In this document: positions 47,221-59,635 of the stretch, in pieces
Position numbering within the stretch: position 1 is the first letter of the stretch
Layout: each line of letters starts with the position of its first letter
Source: Trema orientale
Lineage: Eukaryota > Streptophyta > Magnoliopsida > Rosales > Cannabaceae
Assembly: GCA_002914845.1 (NCBI GenBank)
Contig: JXTC01000297.1
Location: forward strand, 80,801 to 144,800
Reading direction: 5' to 3'
DNA length: 64,000 nt
Program-made: the position numbers and the translations under genes
The notes under the pieces: model-generated
Told to the model about the DNA's origin: nothing
The model's input: only the letters and a program-made list of their open reading frames with translations
Database searches by the model: none

Positions 47221-50185
47221 AAAAAACCCTTTTTCTATTTCTCCACTTTCTCTTTCAATTTACAACATTTTCGAAAGACAGTGTCCTCTTTGTAAGAATT
47301 GGGTCTTTGAACATTACTTTCTTATTTTCATTTTTAGAAACAAAAAAAAAAAATGATCACCAAAAAATAAAAAGAAAATCTAGTTATCAAATATTTTTTT
47401 TGTTTTTAAAAATCAAGAAGCAAAATAAAAAGAAGTATTTTTATTTTTCTGTTTTAAAATGCAAAAAAATGAAAACGTGACCAAACTAGGCCTTGATATT
47501 TATCAAGTATTACTTAGGCTGAATACGTATATGTCTCTTTTCATGCCCAGAACTTAGTAAATCCTAATTTAAAAGTCATAACTAAATGACATAATTAGAT
47601 ACCATTGGAAATACAAATCAAAATTACCCATATCAAAATCCAAATTTTCTGTAAATTATTGTCCATTTGTTAGTTGAGAAATCTTTAAACTTATTTTTTA
47701 ACTTTTATGAGTTCACAGAGCTGCATAAAATGATCTTTAGCGACATTAATGAGAAATCACCATTAAATAAAATAATACGTCCTTTTTTTTTTTCCTCTTG
47801 GTATATTTATGTATACACTGAACATAGTTTCATGTATACCAATTTTTGTGTTAATAACTATTACTCTGATCAAAACTTACAATTTTTTTTTTCTATATAT
47901 AAATTAATGTCCATTTGTGAAACTTTGCAAATCTTAGATAGACAAGTATATGAACATATCATAAAAACTTTACATTAAAATCATATCTATAACCTAGGTT
48001 TTATATGTCGAATTTTAGAAAATCATCATATAGATGACATTCATGGTGGAATTAGGGTTTCAAACACAAACCTTAACGGTAGTAGTAAAATTTCGTAAAA
48101 AACCATTCAAGATTCATTAGGAAAATATTATTATAATGTAATGCAATATGATTTAACATATATTCATAATTCAAGATATTACCTTCAAGAAAATTCATCA
48201 AAACCAACAAAGAAGATAAATATTATCACCGGATATGTTGACTATTTGATGAAGTTTGATTTTTCTTTTTTCCGAAAACTTTGATTTACTTCTTTAAGAT
48301 TATGAAAATATTATTTTATTGATGAAAACAATAGAGAAACAATAATTTGGCTAAAAAACTCATTAAAAAATTGCTGTCACGTAGAAGATCAAAGTAGTAG
48401 CTAATATTAATATATAGGCTATTGCTAAGTGGAAACCCTAAAATTCTCAATAATCACATATTCTATTTTATTTTTCCAAACTTAATTTCATATTTTTAAA
48501 TCTAATTATTTAATTTTTCAAATTCCTATAGTATCCTTATTTTGGTAAAAATAATAGTTAATGAGAAATAAAAATCTTTTATTTAGAAAATGAGAAATTA
48601 GGTAAACTATGCATGAAAATATGCCTAATTTGGGGCATATGCTCCCATCAATAAAACTTAGTAAAATATGCACCTAAAACTTCTAAACTACCCCTAATAA
48701 TTGATTCTCATCCTATATGCCTCGTAACATATCTCGTCTCCTTCATATTTTGTTTCTCAAATATAATTAATCATTAAAATTTCTTTGTTTAAATGCAATG
48801 GGTATAGTTTAAAAAAGTTTATTATCAATTTTCGAGATAGTCTGGGGTAACATATGTGTGAAAAAATTAAATTCGGGTTAGTATTTACCATTTTTTATCA
48901 TAATTTGTGAAACTGTAAAAAATTATCGAAATATTATCGAAAATGTCGAAATTGCGTCGAAAATATCGTCAAAAATATCACATATCGAAAAGTATCAAAA
49001 TTACCACTTTCATCGATCTTCTCTCAACTCTATAATTTTTTGAACAATCAAAGCTAAATCAACGTTATAGAAACAAAATGGGTATAGTTAAAAATAATTG
49101 GTATTTGAATTTCGAGACGTTCTGCGGTGGATTTTCTATTAAAAATAAAATTTTGATCAATTTCTACGAATTTCTAGAAATTTGGACTAGTTACCTCGAC
49201 AAACATTAAAAATTTCGATGAATTTTAATGAAATTTAATATCATTTCGATAAAATATGTTTTTATAATAGAATCTGAAAAATTACTCGATGATCATTGAA
49301 ATAGCATCAAATTATTATTAAAATTTATCGAAATTATCGAAATTTTTCGATGATCATCGAGTAATTTTTAGATTCCATTATAAAAACACATTTCGAAATA
49401 ACTTTGAATTTCATCGAATTAGCATCGCAATAACATCGAAATTCATCAAAATTTTCACTATTTATCGGGGTAGTTAGTCCAAATTTTCAGAAATTCGTAA
49501 AAATTGGTCTAAATTTTATTTTTAACGCAAAATCTACCAAGAAATATCTCGAAATTCAAATACAAATTATTTTAAATTACACTTATAATATTTAATCATA
49601 AAAATTTCTTAATCATCTACGAAAAGATATAAGAGCGAGAAAAAAAGTTAAAAGAGATTTTGAAAGCGAAAAAAATATCATGGAAAAATTTACATGGAGA
49701 AAGGGCAAGTGCAAACAAGAGGATCCTATGCATATTTGAGTTAATCGTTTTTGGTGGACTTTTTGAAGTGTGTTTTTTTCTAGACATCAGATAAAATCGA
49801 TAAAACTATGCTTTTAGGAGAGTAATTGGGACATCCATGGAGCATATTTATTGAAATTTCTCCTTGACAATAGCTTCAGCCGGCCTTGCGTATACACCTT
49901 TAGAAGTAATTTTTGTAACCAAGGCTGAATAAGTTCCAAAGTGCACAACCACTTCCTCAGAAATACAATCCTCCTATACACTCTACAATTTATTTTTCAA
50001 AAGGAGTATTGGCTCTTGGGTAGCTGTTGAATTTGTGCTCCTCTTTCTGTCCATGTTGTTTTTACTATGTTTTAGTTTGGAGCACTGAAATTGTGTTTTC
50101 GGCGTTTGATATCAGGGGGCAGGGGCTTTCACTCTGACACCAGTCTATATATCCTTAAATTCTCTATAATACCAAGGAAGGAAGC
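47221..50185. other. AT-rich spacer upstream of NBS1
   Basis: No gene is visible. It includes the palindrome at 49098-49570 (listed separately). A weaker direct relative of the palindrome start (GGGTATAGTTTAAAAAAGTTT) is near 48800. The last 250 bases before 50186 are less AT-rich and probably contain the NBS1 promoter and leader. Confidence 0.45.
49098..49570. repeat. Long imperfect palindrome, arms about 230 bp
   Basis: The left arm TATTTGAATTTCGAGA...TTAAAAATAAAATTT...ACGAATTTCT...AAATTTGGACTA...GTTTTTATAATRGAATCT...ATTACTCGATGATCAT is repeated in inverted order in the right arm, with the centre near 49330. TCGAAAT/ATTTCGA words recur throughout. The RNA from either strand would fold into a single long hairpin. 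Nature unknown: a foldback transposon or a siRNA-type inverted repeat. Confidence 0.85.
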
Positions 50186-53100
50186 ATGGTTTGGGGCCTC
50201 TTTCCAGTTGACCCCTCCTCTGGTTAGTGTTCTGATACCTCTCTCTTTATTGCGAAACTCTTGCAGCATTGGTGAAAGTAAAACAAAATAAATAACTTAA
50301 AAACCTAAGACTTGGAAAAATTATACACACACACATATATATATATATATATATGACATATGATTTGTCTAATAATTAGAATTTCCATTTTTTTTTTCCG
50401 GAGTTTGAACTATATGTTCTAGGGATTTTTGATTTTTGATTTCTGCGCCGGATGGGATTACTTTGAATCCTTCCTTCCTGCTCTAGTAGAAGATTATGAA
50501 GCGGAGTTTGTTTCAGTTTTCTTTCACAGCAAGAGAGTGATGGTTATGTCTCTTGAGCAAAGTGTTCTATTCATGGTTTCTTTGTTGACATTTGCAATTC
50601 CTTGACATTCGTCCTTTTTTTTTTTTTTTTTTCTCTTTCTTTCTTGAGTGGAAATACGATAAATCATTAAGTGCAATGTTAGAGATACAATCGGGCATCT
50701 CGTCTCTCCACAGTCCACACCATAGTAGAATTAGAAAATAAAGCAAAGCGAGCTATTGAATGAGCTGCTTCATTCCAGGTATGAGGAATATGATAGCAAC
50801 TAACATTATCTAGCCCAGAAAGCATATGATAGCAACTAACATTATCTAGCCCAGAAAGATTGACAACAACGTCATTGTAAGAGAACTCTCAACACCAAGC
50901 GAGTTACTGGAACAAGCATTCATACATCTTACTTCTTCTGGGAAAGAAAGTGTTTGCACAAAAGTGCAAGAGTTTGCCCCGTGGAAGGTGTGATGTAGCA
51001 TTCTTTGGTTGGAAAGAGAGAGAATTTTTAAAATATTTCCCAGGACGGATGGAAGGATGGATGGATTGAGTTTATGGGTTAGAATCAAGAATCAAATTAC
51101 AGCTTCTTAGTTGGCTTCTCTCCTAGAGAATCTAGAGATATTCCTTTTATTCTTATCAATTTGAGTTGGAAGAATGTGGATTCATCTAGTCTCCTGGTCT
51201 CTCATTCCCTATAATTGGTCCCTCTTTGTTACTCTAATAAAATTTTCTGTTTTCTATGTAAAATAGACTGTGTTTATAGTTTACTGTTGTGGATTTTGAT
51301 TTCTCTTTATTATTTTAACAGACTGATTTTAGTATTTATTTATAATAACTTTAGTTTGTGTCAACAGGTGAAAATAAATACTATATCTTCGCAAATGGGT
51401 CATACAAAGTGGGCCGCAAAGGTAAGCCCCTATATATATATATATTTATGAAATGGTAGGAGATGAGAATTCTTATGCACCTTTGTTTAATTTTGTTTTT
51501 CTTCAGAATGTTGCTCTTTGCTAGTTTATTTAATGCATTCAAGAAGATTCTACAATTATTAGTATAGTTAGTTTTGTTGTAGTTTGAGTAATGATAATCA
51601 TCACTATATGGTCTGTTGACTAAAGTAGTACATAAACAAAAAGTGAATAAATGACTTATAAGAAGTTATATAAACAAAAAGACTTAAAAAAGAAGTAAAA
51701 AGTAATAATAGATAAAATGATATAGATAACTGTACAAAATTATAGATTTGAAAAGAAGAAAGAACATTATCAACTTGTAACTGTCTTAGTGAAAAAGAAA
51801 AAAAAACTGTCTTCCCGTAGCACATAAGGAGCATTCAACTTGTAATTGGCTAAGTGCCTTTCGATTTACATGTAACAATAAGAAAGAATTTCAAAACTCG
51901 TAGAACGAAGAAGCCAAGAGCTTACATCTGGTGTGCAGTAATTAGTCCAACTTGAATTTCTACTTCTTTTTCCCCTTATCCATAGAAGTAAAAAATTGAC
52001 CAACCCGAGAGCTCTCTACATAATAATGGCCTTTTCACTTTTTCAAAGATTGAAGATATGCACAATCATTGTATACAAACAAGAAGGTGGATTAATTCTC
52101 AACAGGTCATCCTCCTAAACCCATTTGAATTACAACAACTTCAATGTTTAAGGGCGATGAAGAGAGACAATCAAATATTCTGCATTTCCTGAAAGAGAAT
52201 GTTGCATTTTGGAGTACATAGTCATGATGCTGCTATTTCTTCTTCATTCATATGTTGTCCGTATACAATAAATTGTTTGATATCTAAAACCCAAGTAGAT
52301 ATCTAAATTGTTTCATTCATATGTTGTGTCCTGTTTTATCTATGAAATCTTTATAATTATGATAGCATTATTCTAAAATTTTAAATTATTTGAACTCTAA
52401 AATTCAAGTCCATTACAAGGTTTGCCTGTCCTATTCTAACCTGACCTAGACATGATCCCTTCGTTCTCGTTAAAATTTTCCAGATGTCGGTTGTACTTAT
52501 TAATTTTGATATTTCTGTAGATCCATATGATTATATCATAGGTGTGCTTAAATTCTTGTACTCGGGGAACTTTCAAAAGCTTCTATTCTTCTCTTTTATT
52601 TCATCATGTCCTTTAGACAATGGTTATGCTGCTAAAAATATTTGTTTTACCTTGTGGACAGAGTCACATAATTGGGCACATGATTGGGCTTCTTTATGAG
52701 TTTCTTTTTCTTAGTATTTGAGGGAGTTTTATTTTTTATTTTTACTTTCTAGATAGTTTTTTATTTATTTTAAATGTTTCTGTGTTGGGAAAAAGGGTAA
52801 TGTTTTCTGTTTTGTTTTATACCTCTCTCTCTCTCTCTAATATCTTATCCTCTAATTTGTACTTTTCCTTGGGTTTTAATAGAATTTCTTGTTTGTTAGA
52901 AACATAAATGGGTTTTTATTTTTTATTTTTAAAAAGAAACTTTATGTATAATCTCTTATGTCATTTTAGGTTGTGATATAATTATCACCAAGGACAAAGG
53001 TGTTTCTCGGGTCCATGCAGAAATATTTGTTGATGCGATGACTTCCGCTAATCCCCTGCACACTAAGACTTCTAGTTTGTCCTGCAAAGTTCGAATTAAA

Positions 53101-53234
53101 GACTGCTCAAAGTATGGAACATTTATTAACAAGAACCTTGGGTCAATGGAGAAAGTCCATGAATTTCCAGACAAAGAAACAAGTTTAACAGATGGTAACC
53201 AGATTTCATTTGGTACTGGTAATGCAACTTACAG

Positions 53235-53290
<56 letters not shown>

Positions 53291-56200
53291 ATTTATAGTT
53301 CTTTCAGTCTGACTATTGCCAGAAGAAACAAGGAATGCAAGTGTTTTTGGATAAAAAATTCAACATGTTACATCTTCTTACAAACAAACTTAACAGTTTT
53401 CTGTGCATATTTCTTGTGTACAAATTGGCAGGTTTTCTTTTGTTCCACTCGTTTTTTGGGTCTACTCTTTGGAGTCCTACCAAGTGAATCATCCCCTTCA
53501 AGATAAACTTTCATCAATAGGTTAGCGATAAACCCATCAGTAGCTAACAACTTATATTTACTAAGTACATTAGTAGCTAAAAGCTTTACCTCTTTGATTT
53601 CTGTTTTGTTAATTTTCTTTTTCCCCTTCTGAAAGGAAAAAAAATGTCCATGTGTTGCTGCTGATAACTTTTTATGGTTGCTGGATGTAAATGCTCTCTA
53701 AAATATTATCGGCATTATAGGTTTTTTTTTTTTAATAAATTAAATGAACCAAACTCAAACAAAGAGTAAACAACAAATACACAGAAAAAACATAGATGAA
53801 TAAGGCATCCGATACTGTAAATAAATTGTTCATTTTATGGTTAGAAAGAATGAAATGAAGATATTGAAGACATGACTGATTGTATTTGGGACAAAATCAA
53901 ATTGTGGGTAGCTGTGTGGGTTCATGATGTTGTTGATTTTCGGATTGTGGTGTTTTCTGATCTTTTACAGGGGTTGGAATTTGTTTTGTAACGCCTTCTT
54001 CTTGATTCTGGTGGATTTCCCATCAACCTACTCTGATGTAACTCTACCTTTTCAATAAATTGTTTGGTTTCTTATAAAAATGGTACATAAATGTTTTATA
54101 TATATGCTTCATAAAATATTCTGTTCCATAAACCAACGTAAATACTATCCCCTCAACTTGCCTAACTTCATAGATCCAGTATAGGGTCTCCTTGTCTCCG
54201 ACAAACTTTGCTCACTAATAGGTTCTGCTGTTGAATATCGAAACAATTGTGGGACAGGGGAGTTAGTAAGAAACTTTAGTAACAGCTTAGCATATCTATA
54301 TCTTTGTGTTAATTTTAAATTTGGTTGACATTTGAAGCAAGTTTTTAGGTTGTATCATGTTTGACATCATATGCACAGAAGGAGAGAAAAAAAAAAAAGC
54401 GAGCAAGAAAATAGGGCACGAATGAATTACATATAAATGTTGCCTGTAATGAGCAAACTGGTAAGGTTAGTCTAGTTTCACGCATTCTAATTTGGTCACC
54501 GAACTTCATCAGAAGTCAGTATGGCATAAGTAGATGTTTCTGTCTCTATGAGACCAAGATGCTCAAAATAAAATATCATTGGAATGCGTATGATGGAAAT
54601 TGGACGTAGGTTCTTTCCCTGTTGCATCTAATTGTTTCTTTTTCCAAGTAATATTAATAATTATCTGTGTGATTAAAAACCTTACATGATGTTGTTTGAG
54701 ACCCCATTTAGATACTATCTACTGCTTGATGCATGATTTTTCTTAAACACCACAAACTGAGAATTACTTCGTATCTTCTGTTTTTGCATCCTAGGTGCAG
54801 ATACTAGTTACAATTTCAGTCAAGAGTGCACTCATGTACTTGTTGATGAAATGGCGCCATTAAGAGAAGATTTACTAGATGCTATTGTGGCAAAGAAAGC
54901 TTGTGTTCGGAGTAGTTGGGTTGAGGTAGTCAAATGTTTCATATTCGCTTCGAAACATTATTTGATTACATAAATTTATAGTTTTTTAAGTTCCTTATAT
55001 TGATCTTAATGGTAAACTTTTTTCTTCAAAACATTTGCCTTTTTAACTTTATCCTGCTTCTTTTATTAGAACTGACCACAGCAGTTTTGTTTAGTCAGTT
55101 GCAGAAGAAAAGATTCGCACTGAAATCCCTTGCTGCAGTTCGTAAGTGTTGAGTTATACATAAATTCATGATACCCCTGGTACATTGATGTTGATTTCTC
55201 TAAATCAAAGTTTCCTTTTGGTGTCTTAATCAGCCATACTCCAACTCTCTCAGTGGAAGGAGTATCAGTCAAACTTGCAGACCCAAGAACTCGTGAAAAC
55301 TGTTTGGAAGGATACACTTTTGTGTTGGACTTGAGAAACAGTGTAAGATTTCAGTTCTTTTATTCCCTAAGAAAGTTCACAACTATATATATATATATAT
55401 ATTATTAATGGTTGCCAATCCAGTAGGTATTTTTTTTTTTTTAACCTATGTGTAGGTATTTTTTTTTAGCCGTTGGATCAATCATCTAATTGATCCAACG
55501 GCTATAATGAGGTGCATGAAAAGACGTGTATCATTAATGTTATTTCTCTCTCTTACTTTTTACAATAAAAAAATATGCATAATAAATTTTCATTAGCCAA
55601 AATGATACCTATGTGTAGGTTAAAAAAAAAATACCTACTGGATTGATGCCCATTATTAATCTATATTAATATAACATGTATATTAATAGGGTCCTTATCC
55701 AGTAGGTAGTTTTATTTTAGCCGTTGGATGTCATCTAATGGCTATAATGATTTGAGTAGTTAGAAAAAAAAATGCACACTATTTAATACATTTCCTCTCT
55801 CTACCTTTTTATTGTGAAAAGACGTGTGAGATGAATTTTAATTAGGTAAAACAATACCTATAAATAGGTAAAAAGGAAAATACCTAACTGCATTGGTGCC
55901 CATATTAATATATACATATATATGTATATATGTATTGTATGCATATGATGTATAAATTAATTTTGGTGTTGATACTAAGGTGCTTTTATGATTATGCATA
56001 TTTGTACATTGTTAGTGTTAGATTCTGTGGGCTGATGTTATGAAAGGCTTCAACATGTATATTCTTGTGAAGCTACATTGTTCGCTACAATCTAATTTGA
56101 ATGCTTGTTTTAATCTTTTTCTTTCAATTACAGTATAAATTCGGGAGTCAGTTGCAGTCTCTATTGGAACTAACTGGCGCAAAGGTTCTTTCCATTGAAG

Positions 56201-59200
56201 CGTTTAGTTCAAGCAGTCAAGTATGGAATCCATCTTCTAAGACACATGAACTGTTCTGCTTCATTTTTTTTTTTTCTTTGTTATTGTTGTTGGTTGGTGT
56301 CATTTTTAAAAAAATTAAATACGTAAAGAAAGAAAACGGTGCTACTTTTTTTGTAGTTTGATTCTAGAGAAAATAGGCTTCACAAAGTTCAAAATCACTG
56401 TCTCTCTATCTTGAAGAGGTTTCAAGTATATTGTGTTTTGTGTGTGCCTTGCAATCATTTATTATTCTTGAAAATTGCTAATTGGGAATAGCTTTTTTCA
56501 GTGGAAATTACCTTAACTGTTTCTATAGACTTCCCTTTTTCTTTTCCTTTTTTCTTTCTTCAGTTGTTATTTAGTGGGGAGGCCTGTGGCTTGCTCCCAC
56601 ATGTTCTGGGATTCAATTATTGATGAATAATCACAAGTCTTGTACTTCCTAATATTGTCAGGTTCTATAGGGCTTCTATAAAACGTGAGAGTTGAGAACA
56701 TTAAGGGAGTTTTTTTTGGCTCCTTATTTCGTATTTTGGCTCCATTTCAAGCTCATATTCTCTAAATGATCAATATTTTGGCTCCTTCGTGTTTAATTGC
56801 TTTTGTCCTTTATTATCTTTTCTCATCTACCATAATATACATGATATATGTGCGCAAATTGAAATCATTTATCTGAATTTCATGAATTTATGCTTTATGT
56901 AACTTTTTCTCATCAAGGATTCCTCTTACAGCATCCAAATATTAAGTTTTCGCTCTACTTACAATATCTCTAGTAACACCAAATGCCACAACTTGGAAAG
57001 CTTTGCACATGTGGATAGGATTTTTATTTTTTATTTTATTTTTTCTTTTTAGAACAAATTTTTTTGGTCTTCTTACGTCTTTATGGCTGCAGTATACCTG
57101 TTCTAGCTTCTTTCTAATGAAAAAAAGAAAAAAATAGTATATTTGATTTAGCTGGCTTATATTGTGAAAGGTTTTTAATGAATCCTTGCAGGGATCAGAT
57201 CATGAAGAAAATAATTACGTTGTTTGTGTCATCCCTGAAGGGTCAGCCAACAAGTTTGGTTGCTTCGATAGACTCAAATCAGTATCTAGAGTTAATGAAA
57301 TAGACTTAATATGTGCTGTTTTAACTGGGAAGCTAGAGAGGTCCATTTTGATATCACCGTGTGGTGAGTATTTTTGCTTGTTCAAATTCATTCAGCCTGC
57401 ATGTTGTTTCTCTTTTTAACAAATTTATGTTTCTTAATTCTTAGAAAAAGTAAATATAAATGCACCCTGCTCATTGACTCAATTAACCATTGCACTGGTT
57501 ATTATTTTAGTTAGTCAAATGCTAAACTAATGGTCTCAGTCCCCACTATTTCTTGTTGGTAGAAAGCAGAATGCTTTCCACTACATTAAGTCTGATGTGT
57601 CTGTGATGTAAGACAGGTAGAGCAAATAAGAGAGGACGAAGAAAGAGGAGAGGAGAGAAAAAGGTAGTAGAATAGGTAGAAAAGAGAGATGGAAAAAGAA
57701 GAATTAGAGGAGAAAAGAAAATCTAGAGAGGGATAATTCCAGAATCTGTAATTCATAACATACTTAAACCTATTTATAGGTAAACAATTCCTCAACCTAA
57801 TAGGAAATGATCTGTCGATCTCCAACAATTTAAAGCATATAATAAAACTCCCATCTCTAAATAATAATAATCATAATTGACGAGATAATCTAAAATACCT
57901 AATTATCTCTGTGTTTGTTCAGCATGAGTTGAGAAAAGATACTTTGTACGTTTGTCTGGTTCTTTTATATAGATCTTTATTCTAAGCAATAAATATAAAA
58001 AGCAAGCTCCTGCTTATATTGTGTAATTCATGATTCTGATGATTTAAACAGCAAATAAACTACATATTTTTTTCAAAAGGGCATTGTTCGCCAAAACATT
58101 TTTTTACTAAGAAATTCATTAAAATAGTTCATACATTTGATAACATGTTGCTATGCAGTAGTTGAATCATTTAATTCTCTAGAGATGTGTTTAATTTGAC
58201 ACTAATCATGCTTGTATATTTATTAGTAGACTACATTTATTATTACACTGATTTAAAGTTTGCGCATGTATGCTCCTTTGCAGTAGTTGTATCATCGTCC
58301 TGCTCCACAGATGAGACAGTCGTAGCAGATTCGGAAGCAGAAGTTGAAACTGTAACATCATCAGTCCATGCAACCGCTGCTGCACATTCTGAAGAAGTAG
58401 TCATTGAAACTGTTAAATCTGTCCAACCAACCACTGCTGCCCACTCTGAAGCAGTCATTGGAACTATGGATAAGATGGACGGACCAAATGATCGTGCTAA
58501 AAACAATAATATTGCAGATTTTAGGCCCAGTAGTTCTGGTAGTCATCTGAAAAATGACAGGGTTAGTGAGTCCGAAAGTGAGAACTTGGATATTATTTAC
58601 AGCCAGTATCTAATTGTGCGAGATATAGGCTCTTCTTCTACCATCAGTTGTACTGCAAATAATGAAGCTTTAAATTTCAAACGCTTCAGAAAGGTAATGG
58701 CTCAGTTTCCTCAAATTCCTTTGGTGCCAAACAACGTGTTATATGTCCAAGAAAAACAACTTGGAAGTTTGTACTGTGCTGCTATGTATGCATTTTATTA
58801 TGCTATACAATAAATATATAAAATTGATTCCTATCTATGCAATCAAACTGAAAATATCCATGGAAAACATATATTTTTTCTTAGGTTAGAATTTCTTTTT
58901 CCCAAAACAATTCCTTTCGTGGGAAAAAAATTTGTCCTGTTTAAATTGCAAAATGTCCAAGCTGGTGTGGTTGTGTTTATATGTTGAAGTTGAAACTTAA
59001 TTGCAAGTTGATAAACTATGTTGTAAGTTCAATTAGCAGGGGGTTGCACCCTATGTCATGTTTGATTGAATTATAGTGCTATATTATTGTCTCAGATTTT
59101 TTCGTATGATTATGATTGTCAGTTGTATAATTGTTGAACTAATTGGATATTATTAGTTATTCTCATTCCTTCTCTTTCTCTTCCATTCTTATTTAAAATG

Positions 59201-59635
59201 GAACTGCAGAGAGATATTCAATCTGGGAATAGCTTCAACAACCTGATTCCCTTTGCTAAGTATCCATACAAGTAAGATCCATTTTCAATTATGACCAACT
59301 CATTTCTGTATGGTGTTTAAAATATAGGTGATAGCAGGTTCTCTTCATGGGCTTCTCACTCATTTCTGTATGGTGTTTGATATGTCCTCGTTTGTTAACA
59401 GAGAATCTGACAATGGGAATGAGGAAATGGTCGAGTCTGTGAAAGAAGAGAAAAGAAGAAAGCAAATGGAAGCGATCGCCGAAGACTTATTTAACAACGA
59501 AAAGGTAGGTACCATAAGATTTCACTTCTAAAAACATCAGAACATATGCCTGGTTACTCATACCATTTACCAAATTTTTAGGGAAGGCGTCGTGGAGTTG
59601 CAGGTTCTCTTCATGGGCTTCTCACTCGTGGCTGA
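50186..59635 (+). CDS. NBS1: NBS1, MRN double-strand-break repair subunit
   Basis: NBS1 joins MRE11 and RAD50 and brings ATM to DNA breaks in the nucleus. Thirteen exons: 50186-50222, 51368-51421, 52970-53234, 53432-53520, 54795-54925, 55095-55141, 55234-55342, 56134-56220, 57192-57363, 58284-58693, 59210-59271, 59402-59504, 59582-59635; 539 residues (Arabidopsis about 542). N-terminal FHA domain: YKVGRKGCDIIITKDKGVSR, VRIKDCSKYGTFINKNLG, ISFGTGNATYRF (residues 20-120). BRCT-like region: SSIGADTSYNFSQECTHVL, AIVAKKACVRSSWVE. Linker with SSSCSTDETVVADSEAE. C-terminal MRE11/ATM-binding part: NFKRFRK, KRRKQMEAIAEDLFNNEK and end AGSLHGLLTRG. The start MVWGLFPVDP matches the family. Introns are enlarged by a LINE piece (intron 1), two MITEs (intron 7) and a TC microsatellite that abuts the exon 3 donor. 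Confidence 0.96.
50615..51070 (-). pseudogene. LINE RNase H remnant in NBS1 intron 1
   Basis: The minus strand gives GLDNVSCYHIPHTWNEAAHSIARFALFSNST, the C-terminal part of an RNase H-like (RVT_3) domain, then after a frameshift WRDEMPDCISNIALNDLSYF. An 18-base T run (50615-50632) is the poly(A) tail on this strand. The fragment is antisense to NBS1. It includes a 36-bp tandem duplication (50788-50859). Upstream part too decayed to bound; the 5' limit is approximate. Confidence 0.75.
50788..50859. repeat. 36-bp exact-type tandem duplication
   Basis: Two consecutive 36-base units beginning ATATGATAGCAACTAACATT differ only at the last base. They lie within the LINE remnant in NBS1 intron 1 and look recent. 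Confidence 0.95.
53237..53289. repeat. (TC)n microsatellite at an NBS1 splice donor
   Basis: About 26 TC units start three bases after the exon 3/intron 3 junction (exon ends 53234, intron begins GTTCTCTC). The donor itself, GTTCTC, departs from the GTAAGT consensus, and the repeat fills the positions that pair with U1 snRNA. Confidence 0.95.
55410..55651. mobile_element. MULE-like MITE family 1, copy B (NBS1 intron 7), TSD ATTATTAAT
   Basis: Ends GGTTGCCAATCCAGTAGG and, inverted, GGGCATCAATCCAGTAGG. Exact 9-bp duplication ATTATTAAT at 55401-55409 and 55652-55660. Contains the family internal hairpin AGCCGTTGGATC/GATCCAACGGCT. Length 242. Confidence 0.92.
55689..55901. mobile_element. MULE-like MITE family 1, copy C (NBS1 intron 7), TSD ATATTAATA
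   Basis: Ends GGGTCCTTATCCAGTAGG and, inverted, GGGCACCAATGCAGTTAGG. Exact 9-bp duplication ATATTAATA at 55680-55688 and 55902-55910. Keeps AGCCGTTGGAT but has lost the right half of the hairpin. It sits 37 bases from copy B in the same orientation. Length 213. Confidence 0.92.
57590..57920. mobile_element. Possible LTR fragment in NBS1 intron 9
   Basis: On the minus strand TGTTGGAGATCG is followed by CTATTAGG and CCTATAAATAGG (TATA-like), then a pyrimidine-rich stretch to about 57590. This layout resembles a Copia-type LTR. The ends and target duplication could not be fixed. Confidence 0.35.
59298..59378. repeat. Chimeric duplication in NBS1 intron 11
   Basis: A 21-base string starting ACTCATTTCTGTATGG occurs at 59298-59318 and again at 59358-59378. 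Between them, 59334-59361 is an exact 28-base copy of exon 13 (59600-59627; begins GCAGGTTCTCTTCATGGGC). The copy overlaps the second 21-base repeat by four bases (ACTC). Confidence 0.95.
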
